Source: Propionibacteriaceae bacterium (GTDB taxonomy: Bacteria > Actinomycetota > Actinomycetes > Propionibacteriales > Propionibacteriaceae). Taken from it: a stretch of DNA of 5,746 bases. The stretch spans positions 1-5,746 of the forward strand of contig JAKDIK010000187.1 of NCBI GenBank assembly GCA_030450535.1, written 5' to 3'. Position numbers and translations under genes: made by a program. A model generated the notes under the pieces. The model searched no databases, was not told the DNA's origin, and worked only from the letters and a program-made list of their open reading frames with translations. Below, in pieces: positions 1 through 4,945 of this stretch (its first letter is position 1; each line of letters opens with the position of its first letter).

Positions 1-28
1 TGATCCTGGCTCGGGTCGCGTCCTCCAC
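1..28 (-). CDS. Possible 5' end of a leftward gene, cut by the window edge
   Basis: On the minus strand a GTG at 28-26 opens a frame that stays open to the window edge (V-E-D-A-T-R-A-R-I). A TANNNT hexamer (TAGGGT) lies 7 bases before this GTG, the same arrangement seen at four other starts in this window. Nine residues are too few to name a product. An N-terminus of the type 'xxTRARI' would suit a winged-helix regulator, but that is only an impression. If real, the gene is divergent from the OsmC gene. It could equally be chance, because the visible frame is so short. Confidence 0.25.
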
Positions 29-35
29 GTCCAGC

Positions 36-41
36 ACCCTA
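36..41 (-). promoter_or_regulatory. Possible -10 hexamer of a leaderless leftward gene
   Basis: The minus strand reads TAGGGT, which fits the actinobacterial TANNNT -10 consensus. It ends 7 bases before a GTG at 28-26. No convincing -35 element is visible upstream. In about 120 intergenic bases one such hexamer could occur by chance on either strand, so the call depends on whether a gene really starts at 28. Confidence 0.25.
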
Positions 42-64
42 ACGGCGCGTGATCAGCACGGCCA

Positions 65-83
65 CCACGCCGTGCGGGCGTGG
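65..83. other. 7-bp perfect inverted repeat upstream of the OsmC gene
   Basis: CCACGCC at 65-71 pairs perfectly with GGCGTGG at 77-83 around a five-base loop (GTGCG). It lies 44 bases before the OsmC start codon. There is no T-tract on either side, so it is not a canonical intrinsic terminator. It may be an operator, a 5'-UTR hairpin or a chance GC-rich palindrome. No recognisable promoter for the OsmC gene was found in 1-127, and nothing else stands out in that stretch. Confidence 0.3.
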
Positions 84-116
84 ACGGAAGGCGTGCCGCC
101 CGAGACCCACCCGGGC

Positions 117-120
117 AGGA
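117..120 (+). promoter_or_regulatory. Ribosome binding site of the OsmC gene
   Basis: AGGA sits 7 bases before the ATG at 128. This decides the start: an in-frame GTG at 80 would lengthen the protein by 16 residues, but it has no such site and the extra residues do not look like part of the OsmC fold. Confidence 0.5.
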
Positions 121-127
121 TGGACCC

Positions 128-541
128 ATGGAACCCACGCCGCCCATCAGCGTCCACCTGACCCGCCGGGGCCCGTCGTCCTACGAGGCGACCAACGCCG
201 CCGGCGCCCGGCTGCCCATCGGGGGCGAGGACGGCTTCTCCCCCGTCGAGCTGCTGCTCGCCGCGATCGCCGGCTGCTCGGCCGTGGACGTCGACCTCAT
301 GACCTCGCGCCGCGCCGAGCCGGAGGGCTTCGACGTGACGGCGTCCGGACGCAAGGTCCGCGAGGGCGGCAACCACCTCGAAGACGTCGAGGTCGTCTTC
401 GCGGTGCGCTTCCCTGCCGGCGAGGCCGGCGATCAGGCCCGCGCCCGCATCGCCCCGGCGGTCAGGGCGTCGGCCGAACGCGACTGCACGGTCTCCAGGA
501 CCGTCGAGCTCCCCACACCGATCATCTTCACGATCGACTGA
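128..541 (+). CDS. OsmC/Ohr-family protein, probable thiol peroxidase
   Basis: This 137-residue protein has the OsmC fold. Known members are small cytoplasmic dimers that reduce organic or inorganic hydroperoxides through a pair of cysteines. Both are present: Cys50 in the central helix motif 'AAIAGCSAVDV' (residues 45-55) and Cys120 in 'ERDCTVSRTVE' (118-128). The 'FSPVELLLAAIAGC' run (37-50) with Glu41 is the family signature, and the length is normal. The sequence looks closer to the generic OsmC/YhfA-like branch than to true Ohr, so the substrate is not known and no gene symbol is given. The start is set by AGGA at 117-120; GTG at 80 is the alternative. The gene stands alone, running towards mrp, with only 23 bases between the two stop codons and no clear hairpin terminator, so transcripts from the two sides may overlap. 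Confidence 0.88.
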   Translation: MEPTPPISVHLTRRGPSSYEATNAAGARLPIGGEDGFSPVELLLAAIAGCSAVDVDLMTSRRAEPEGFDVTASGRKVREGGNHLEDVEVVFAVRFPAGEAGDQARARIAPAVRASAERDCTVSRTVELPTPIIFTID

Positions 542-564
542 GGCATCCTCCCCGCCGGGCGTGA

Positions 565-1716
565 TCAGCCCACGTGCAGGTTGAGCTTGCGCCCGGCCAG
601 CCCGCGCTTGCGCGTGGCGAGCTGCTCGGCGAGCGCATCCAGGGCGCGGGCGGCGGGACGGTCGGCGTCCGTCGCGACGAGCGGCACGCCGGCGTCACCG
701 GAATCGCTCATGGCCGCGTCGATCGGCACCTGGGCGAGCAGCGGCACCGGGTAGCCGAGCCGCAGGCTGAGGGTCTCGGCCACGCGCTCGCCACCGCCGG
801 AGCCGAACAGATCCACCCGGTGCGTCTGCCCGCAGTGCGGGCACTCGGCCGCCAGGTAGGCCATGTTCTCCACGACGCCGAGCACCCGCTGGTCGACCAT
901 GGACGCCATCGTGCCGGCCCGCTCGGCCACCTCGGCGGCGGCCTGCTGCGGGGTGGTGACGACGATGACCTCGGCGTTCGGCAGCTTTGCGCCGAGGCTC
1001 ATGGCCACGTCTCCCGTGCCGGGCGGCAGGTCGACGAGCAGGAAGTCGAGGTCGCCCCAGTACACGTCGGCCAGGAACTGCTGCAGCGCCCGGTCGAGGA
1101 TCGGCCCGCGCCACGCGATCACCTGGTCGCGGCTCTGCTTGAGCATGCCGATGCTGATCACCCGCAGCCCCTCGACGGGCACGGGCAGGATCATGTCGTC
1201 GAGGCCGGTGACCTCGGCGTCCGCGATGCCCAGCATCGGTGGAATCGAGTGACCGTAGATGTCGGCGTCCAGGACGCCGACGGTGCGCCCGCGCGCCTCG
1301 AGCGCCTTGGCGAGGTTCACCGTCACCGACGATTTGCCGACCCCGCCCTTGCCGGACGCCACGAGGATCACCTGGGTGAGGCTGTCGTCCTTCGCGAAGG
1401 GGATCTCCCGTTCGCGGACGCCGCCGCGCAGCTTGGTCTTCAGCTCGGCGCGCTGCTCATCGGACATGACGCCGAAGTCGAGATCGAGGCCGGTCAGCCC
1501 GTCCACCGACTGCAGCGCCGCGTGGACGTCGTGCTCGATCGTGCCGCGCATCGGGCAGCCCGCGATGGTCAGCAGCACCCGCACGGACGCGTGACCGTCC
1601 TCGTTCACCTCCACCTTCTCGACCATGTCGAGCTCGGTGATCGGCTTGTGGATCTCGGGATCGTCGACCGTCGCGAGGACGTCCCAGACGGCTTGGGTGA
1701 GGCTGTCAGCAGACAT
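565..1716 (-). CDS. mrp: Mrp/ApbC-type iron-sulfur cluster carrier ATPase
   Basis: This 383-residue cytoplasmic P-loop ATPase is of the Mrp/ApbC/Nbp35 family, whose dimers bind a [4Fe-4S] cluster and pass it to apoproteins. An N-terminal MIP18 (DUF59) domain covers about residues 4-75 and includes 'AGCPMRG' with Cys54. The ATPase follows: deviant Walker A GKGGVGKSS (122-130), 'DADIYGHSIP' (150-159) and 'DLPPGTGD' (229-236). The cluster-ligand pair Cys292-X2-Cys295 lies in 'ECPHCGQ'. All key residues are intact, and the length matches the actinobacterial form (Rv1229c type). The ATG at 1716 is chosen over upstream in-frame starts because the MIP18 domain begins right after it. AAGGTGG, 5 bases upstream, can act as a ribosome binding site, and the overlapping TAAGGT may be a -10 hexamer. 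It is the last gene of the leftward run, 64 bases after the DUF1003 gene. No other Fe-S assembly gene is visible nearby. Confidence 0.96.
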   Translation of the reverse strand: MSADSLTQAVWDVLATVDDPEIHKPITELDMVEKVEVNEDGHASVRVLLTIAGCPMRGTIEHDVHAALQSVDGLTGLDLDFGVMSDEQRAELKTKLRGGVREREIPFAKDDSLTQVILVASGKGGVGKSSVTVNLAKALEARGRTVGVLDADIYGHSIPPMLGIADAEVTGLDDMILPVPVEGLRVISIGMLKQSRDQVIAWRGPILDRALQQFLADVYWGDLDFLLVDLPPGTGDVAMSLGAKLPNAEVIVVTTPQQAAAEVAERAGTMASMVDQRVLGVVENMAYLAAECPHCGQTHRVDLFGSGGGERVAETLSLRLGYPVPLLAQVPIDAAMSDSGDAGVPLVATDADRPAARALDALAEQLATRKRGLAGRKLNLHVG

Positions 1717-1723
1717 GGGTGCC

Positions 1724-1729
1724 ACCTTA
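1724..1729 (-). promoter_or_regulatory. Possible -10 hexamer (or ribosome binding site) before mrp
   Basis: The minus strand reads TAAGGT, fitting TANNNT and ending 7 bases before the mrp ATG, which would give a leaderless transcript. The same bases contain AAGGTGG, which is also a usable Shine-Dalgarno sequence 5 bases from the ATG. The sequence alone cannot separate the two readings. A weak -35-like TTCGGG lies near 1748-1753. The 64-base gap before mrp leaves room for its own promoter. Confidence 0.4.
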
Positions 1730-1780
1730 CCGAGCCTCCGGACGTCCCCCGAACGCTCCGACGCCCACCGACCCCGGCCC

Positions 1781-2311
1781 TCAGCGGCGCCGATCGCCGT
1801 CGCCGCGGGCACGCTCCTTCGCCTTGTCGGGCTCGTCCTCGTCGCCGGCGCCGAGCTCCTCCAGCAGGTCGCGCAGCTCCGAGCGCAGGAAGTCGCGTGT
1901 GGGCATCTCGTTGATGCGCATCCGCAGGGCGGCGATCTCGCGCGCGAGGAAGTCCATGTCCGCGCGGCTCTGGTTGGCCACGTCGCGGTCGTGCTCGAGG
2001 CTCACGCGGTCCCGCGCCTCCTGCCGGTTCTGCGCCAACAGGATCAGCGGGGCCGCATACGACGCCTGCAGCGACAGCATCAGAGTGAGAAAGATGTAGG
2101 GGAACGGGTCACCGAACACCCCCGGGACGATGTTGTTGACGACGATCCACGCGATGATGAACACCGTCATCCAGAACAGGAAGTTCGCCGTGCCCATGAA
2201 GCGGGCGAAGCTCTCGGCGAAGGCGCCGAAGGCGTCCTCGGGGAGCTTGATCCGCGGGAGCCACGTGGTGCGACGGCCCGGGGTGTTGAGGCGATCAGCC
2301 GGCGACGCCAT
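1781..2311 (-). CDS. DUF1003 family membrane protein
   Basis: This 176-residue protein has an N-terminal cytoplasmic stretch, two hydrophobic helices (about residues 42-62, 'FWMTVFIIAWIVV', and 70-92) and a charged C-terminal tail. The DUF1003 hallmark is clear at 68-102: D68-P-F-P, the 'LMLSLQASYAAP' helix, then 'AQNRQEARDR'. Residues 98-150 are heptad-like and probably form a coiled coil. The last 25 residues are a low-complexity Glu/Asp/Arg/Lys tail. The function of DUF1003 proteins is not established. The start is well supported: GGAAGGAG lies 6 bases before the ATG. The gene overlaps the end of the MgtE_N/CBS gene by 17 bases, so translation is probably coupled. The same neighbours, with mrp downstream, occur in mycobacteria (Rv1231c-Rv1232c region). 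I infer a shared envelope or ion-related job with the upstream protein. Confidence 0.9.
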   Translation of the reverse strand: MASPADRLNTPGRRTTWLPRIKLPEDAFGAFAESFARFMGTANFLFWMTVFIIAWIVVNNIVPGVFGDPFPYIFLTLMLSLQASYAAPLILLAQNRQEARDRVSLEHDRDVANQSRADMDFLAREIAALRMRINEMPTRDFLRSELRDLLEELGAGDEDEPDKAKERARGDGDRRR

Positions 2312-3560
2312 GGGTCACTCCTTCCGCGAGCTGCAGGCCCCGCCAGTCGTCGGGGAGGATGTGGTCGAGCACGTCGTCGACGGTGACCGCGCCCAGCAGC
2401 CGGTTCTCCTCATCGACCACCGGTGCGCACACGAGGTCGTAGGTGGCGAAATAGCGGCTGACCAGCGCCACGTCGGCGTCCGGCCGCAGCGGCGAGATCC
2501 CCGAATCGATGAGGGACGCGGCCAGCAGCGACGGCGGCTCCCGCAGCAGCTTTTGGATGTGGACGGCGCCCACGTAGCGGCCGGTCGGCGGCTCCAGCGG
2601 CGCCCGGCACACGAACGCCAGCGCCGCGAGCGCCGGTGTGATCTCCTCGTTGCGCAGCAGCGCCAGGCATTCGGCCACGGTGGCGTCCGTCCCGACGACG
2701 ACGGGCTCGGGCGTCATGAGGCCGCCGGCGGTGGCCGGTGAGTAGTTCAGCAGCGCGCGGACGTCCTCGGCGTCCTCCGGCTCCATCCGCTGCAGGATCG
2801 TCTCGGCCAGCTCAGGAGTCAGCTCGGCGATGAGGTCGGCGGCGTCGTCGGGATCCATCTCCTCCAGGATGTCGGCGGCCCGCTCGGTGTCGAGGTTCTG
2901 GATGACCTGCACCTGCTCGGACTCCGGCAGCTCCTCCAGCGCCTCGGCCAGCATGTCGTCATCGAGCGCCTCGACGACCTCCGCGCGCCGCGCCGGGCTC
3001 ATCTCGTGCAGCTCGCGCGCCACGTCGGCCGGCTTCATCTCGGCGAATTCGGCCACCACCTGATCGGTGCCGCGCGCGGTCTCGACGAAGAAGTCCGGCA
3101 CCTCGTTCCAGTCCACGACCACGACGTGCCCGCGCGAGAAGGGCGAGCGGCTCGTGTTCTCGCGCAACGCCACCTCGGACACCTCCCAGGCGCGCGTCCG
3201 CGTCCGTTCGATCGCGATGTCGAAGATGGACGCCTGCGGGGCCCCCGGCCGCGTCACGGACTTGTCGAACAGGTCGGCGAACACGAGCCGCTCGGCCTCA
3301 CGCCGCTGGAAGGCGACGGTGTTCACGACGCCCGAGATGATGATCTGCTGGGCGTCCACCGAATGGACGCGTTCCATGGGCAGGAACACGCGCCGCAGCC
3401 GCAACAGCTCGACGACAAGCCCCTTCACGCGCGGAGGGCGGGCGTTCGTCCGGTTCTGGACGACGATGTCACGGACCTTGCCGACCTGGTCGCCGCTGGC
3501 GTCCAGCATCGGGAGGCCCTTGATGCGCGACACGAAGATCGAGGTCGGGGATCCAGTCAC
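2295..3560 (-). CDS. PRC-barrel / MgtE_N / CBS-pair protein without channel domain
   Basis: This 421-residue protein resembles mycobacterial Rv1232c. Residues about 8-155 hold two PRC-barrel-like units, with 'DASGDQVGKVRDIVV' (20-34) in the first and 'DLFDKSV...SIFDIAIERTRTRAWEV' (96-127) in the second. Residues about 168-272 are an acidic helical MgtE_N superhelix with repeats such as 'EEMDPDDAADLIAELTPE'. 'NYSPATAGGLMT' (272-283) leads into a CBS pair (about 279-342 and 350-405). In true MgtE this N+CBS unit senses Mg2+ and gates a five-helix pore. Here the protein stops after the CBS pair at 'LPDDWRG', with no membrane helix, so it is not itself a transporter despite common annotation as one. 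It starts with GTG, with no close ribosome binding site but a TAACCT hexamer 6 bases upstream, suggesting a leaderless transcript. It lies 17 bases after tatB and overlaps the DUF1003 gene by 17. Role inferred only: a cation or nucleotide sensor. Confidence 0.9.
   Translation of the reverse strand: MTGSPTSIFVSRIKGLPMLDASGDQVGKVRDIVVQNRTNARPPRVKGLVVELLRLRRVFLPMERVHSVDAQQIIISGVVNTVAFQRREAERLVFADLFDKSVTRPGAPQASIFDIAIERTRTRAWEVSEVALRENTSRSPFSRGHVVVVDWNEVPDFFVETARGTDQVVAEFAEMKPADVARELHEMSPARRAEVVEALDDDMLAEALEELPESEQVQVIQNLDTERAADILEEMDPDDAADLIAELTPELAETILQRMEPEDAEDVRALLNYSPATAGGLMTPEPVVVGTDATVAECLALLRNEEITPALAALAFVCRAPLEPPTGRYVGAVHIQKLLREPPSLLAASLIDSGISPLRPDADVALVSRYFATYDLVCAPVVDEENRLLGAVTVDDVLDHILPDDWRGLQLAEGVTHGVAG
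2318..2325 (-). promoter_or_regulatory. Strong ribosome binding site of the DUF1003 gene
   Basis: The minus strand reads GGAAGGAG, ending 6 bases before the ATG at 2311. It is the best Shine-Dalgarno sequence in the window and lies inside the last codons of the upstream MgtE_N/CBS gene. It fixes the 17-base overlap and suggests translational coupling or re-initiation. Confidence 0.75.
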
Positions 3561-3566
3561 GCTCGC

Positions 3567-3597
3567 AGGTTACCGCCTCAGGTGGCCTCGGGATCAA
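3567..3597 (-). promoter_or_regulatory. Internal promoter for the MgtE_N/CBS gene (leaderless)
   Basis: The minus strand shows a -10 hexamer TAACCT (3572-3567) ending 6 bases before the GTG start at 3560. A -35-like TTGATC (3597-3592) lies 19 bases further up, inside the end of tatB. TTGATC matches TTGACA at four of six positions, and the spacer is slightly long. With no good ribosome binding site before this GTG, leaderless transcription is a natural reading. It would let the MgtE_N/CBS, DUF1003 and mrp genes be made apart from dapA-tatB. Confidence 0.5.
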
Positions 3598-4012
3598 AGG
3601 CCACCTGCCGGGTCCCGGCGATGACCGGATCTGAGCCCCCGTGGTCGTCGGGGACGGATGCCCCCACCGCGGTCGCCCCGCGGCCGGCGCCCTTGACGTC
3701 GTTGGCCGCGTCCTTCACGAGCGTCCCCGCCTCGATGGCGTCCGAGCGGATCGAGCGCAGATCCTCGATCTCGTCGCCGGAGAGCAGGTGCCGCTGCACG
3801 AAGGTTTTCGGGTTGAGGTCGGCGAAGTCGATCTTGTCCCACTCCGGGCCGAGTTCCTTGCGCAGTTGGCCGCGGGCGTCGTTGCCGACCGCGCGCAGGT
3901 AGGCGACGATCCGGGCGGCCTTGCGGGCCAGGTCGGGCAGTTTCTCCGGTCCGAAGATGATGATGGCCAGCATGACCAGGAGGGTGATCTCCGGCAGGTT
4001 GAAGTCGAACAC
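3578..4012 (-). CDS. tatB: Sec-independent protein translocase subunit TatB
   Basis: This 144-residue protein has the TatA/B layout: a short periplasmic N-terminus, one membrane helix (about 6-20), the hinge 'FGPEKLP' (20-26), an amphipathic helix (about 27-55) and a polar tail. It is called TatB rather than TatA because of Glu8 in 'MFDFNLPE', the MFD opening, and the long tail. TatB binds TatC to receive twin-arginine precursors, which are folded proteins exported across the cytoplasmic membrane. It starts with GTG. The 16-base gap after dapA has no convincing ribosome binding site and no TANNNT hexamer, so expression probably depends on readthrough and coupling from dapA. tatA and tatC are not in the window. 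In mycobacteria tatB lies in the same region, separated from tatA-tatC, so this solitary placement is ancestral rather than odd. Confidence 0.93.
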   Translation of the reverse strand: MFDFNLPEITLLVMLAIIIFGPEKLPDLARKAARIVAYLRAVGNDARGQLRKELGPEWDKIDFADLNPKTFVQRHLLSGDEIEDLRSIRSDAIEAGTLVKDAANDVKGAGRGATAVGASVPDDHGGSDPVIAGTRQVAFDPEAT

Positions 4013-4028
4013 GCGCGCCCAGCCCGCG

Positions 4029-4907
4029 TCAGAGGCCGGCGGAGGCGAGGGTCTGCGAGAACGCCTTCGCCTGCTGGGGGCTGGCCGGCTTCAGGGGACG
4101 CCGCAGCACCGCGGGATGGAAGCCGCGGGCGGCGAGCCCCGCCTTGACGAGCATGCAGCCCTGCGTCGCGAACACCCCGGTGTAGACGGGCAGCAGCCGG
4201 CGGTAGAGCTCCAGGGCCTCCTCGCCGGCACCCTCGGCGAGCAGATCCATCCACTCCTTGGTGAGCGCGCCGGTGAAATGGGTCGAGGTGCCGACCAGGC
4301 CCACGGCCCCGACACTCATCAGCGGCAGCGTCAGCGCGTCATCGCCGCAGTAGTAGGCCAGACCCGTGGCGGCCATCACCTTGGCCGAGCTCACGAGATC
4401 GCCCTTGGCGTCCTTCACGGCCACGATGCGTGGGTGCCGCGCGAGCTCGATGAGGGTGCTCTCGGTGATCGGGATGCCGCTGCGGCCCGGGATGTCGTAC
4501 AGCATGACCGGCAGCTCGGTGGCGTCCGCGACGATGAGGAAGTGCTCCAGCACGGCGTCGGCGGGTGGCTTGCTGTAGTACGGGGTGACGACGAGGACGC
4601 CGTCCACCTCCGCTTCGGCGGCGTCGCGGCAGCGCGCGACCGTGGCCGCGGTCTCGTTCGTGCCGACGCCGGCGATGATGCGCGCCCGGTCCCCCACCTC
4701 GGCCTTGACGGCCTGCAGCAACGCGAGTTTCTCCGCGTCGGTGGTCGTCGGGGACTCCCCCGTCGTGCCGTTGATCACCAGCGCGTCGTTGTTCTGCTCG
4801 TCGACCAGGTACGCCGCCAGCCGCCGCGCCTCGTCGAGATCGAGGGATCCGTCGGGGCCAAACGGCGTGACCATCGCGGTCACGAGCCGTCCGAAGGGTT
4901 GGGCCAT
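4029..4907 (-). CDS. dapA: 4-hydroxy-tetrahydrodipicolinate synthase (DapA)
   Basis: This 292-residue cytoplasmic TIM-barrel enzyme condenses pyruvate with L-aspartate 4-semialdehyde, the committed step to diaminopimelate and lysine. All catalytic positions are present. The Schiff-base lysine is Lys165 in 'IVAVKDAKGD' (161-170). Thr48 and Thr49 lie in 'NGTTGES', Tyr111 in 'TPYYSKP', Tyr137 in 'MLYDIPGRSG', and Arg142 serves for substrate carboxylate binding. The length is normal for the family, and the sequence looks like true DapA rather than a NanA or KDG-aldolase relative. The ATG at 4907 gives the usual 'FGRLVTAMVTPF' opening. It has no ribosome binding site; a TAGACT hexamer ends 6 bases upstream, indicating a leaderless mRNA. 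It heads the leftward run, tatB following after 16 bases, and diverges from the methyltransferase. The usual actinobacterial neighbours of dapA (thyX, RNase J) are absent. No lysine riboswitch can fit in the 38-base upstream gap. Confidence 0.97.
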   Translation of the reverse strand: MAQPFGRLVTAMVTPFGPDGSLDLDEARRLAAYLVDEQNNDALVINGTTGESPTTTDAEKLALLQAVKAEVGDRARIIAGVGTNETAATVARCRDAAEAEVDGVLVVTPYYSKPPADAVLEHFLIVADATELPVMLYDIPGRSGIPITESTLIELARHPRIVAVKDAKGDLVSSAKVMAATGLAYYCGDDALTLPLMSVGAVGLVGTSTHFTGALTKEWMDLLAEGAGEEALELYRRLLPVYTGVFATQGCMLVKAGLAARGFHPAVLRRPLKPASPQQAKAFSQTLASAGL

Positions 4908-4913
4908 GGCGCC

Positions 4914-4919
4914 AGTCTA
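4914..4919 (-). promoter_or_regulatory. dapA: -10 hexamer of dapA, leaderless
   Basis: The minus strand reads TAGACT, fitting TANNNT. Six bases (GGCGCC) separate it from the ATG at 4907, so transcription would begin at or next to the A of the start codon. A partial -35 match, GTCACA (4944-4939), stands 19 bases upstream and overlaps the methyltransferase -10 and the bases after it. No Shine-Dalgarno sequence is present. Confidence 0.6.
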
Positions 4920-4933
4920 GGGGCATCGTGTCC

Positions 4934-4939
4934 TAGGCT
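4934..4939 (+). promoter_or_regulatory. -10 hexamer of the O-methyltransferase gene, leaderless
   Basis: TAGGCT fits TANNNT and is followed by GTGACC and then GTG at 4946. The six-base spacing equals that of dapA. It points to GTG 4946 as the true start, because the GTG at 4940 directly abuts the hexamer and would lie upstream of any transcript starting from it. No clear -35 element is visible. Confidence 0.55.
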
Positions 4940-4945
4940 GTGACC

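Noticed and set aside
47..57. The 11-mer GCGTGATCAGC, found again at 559-569.
   Set aside because: Too short to count as a repeat element or attachment site; the second copy overlaps the mrp stop codon, and there is no further flanking similarity.
49..564. A 171-codon rightward frame overlapping the OsmC gene in another frame.
   Set aside because: The translation is Arg/Pro-rich and motif-free; the OsmC frame has both catalytic cysteines and a ribosome binding site.
604..620. A GC-rich hairpin-like sequence near the end of mrp as a terminator.
   Set aside because: It lies within coding sequence, has a two-base loop and no T-tract, and is typical of random GC-rich palindromes.
574..1914. A 446-codon rightward open frame antisense to mrp, and similar long antisense frames at 1625-2386, 3006-3902, 3921-4943 and 4880-5626.
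   Set aside because: They are the usual mirror frames of high-GC coding DNA. Their translations are rich in Arg, Ala, Gly and His without domain motifs, while the opposite strand carries intact, recognisable proteins.
3561..3577. An Mg2+-sensing leader RNA (M-box) before the MgtE_N/CBS gene.
   Set aside because: The gap to tatB is 17 bases, far too short, and no M-box-like sequence is seen in the end of tatB.
4917..4936. Inverted repeat CTAGG / CCTAG between the divergent genes as a possible operator.
   Set aside because: The 5-bp arms are largely explained by the two facing TAG-containing -10 hexamers; there is no further symmetry.
4908..4945. A lysine riboswitch or other 5'-UTR element before dapA.
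   Set aside because: There are only 38 bases to the divergent gene, and the dapA transcript appears leaderless, so there is no room for such a structure.
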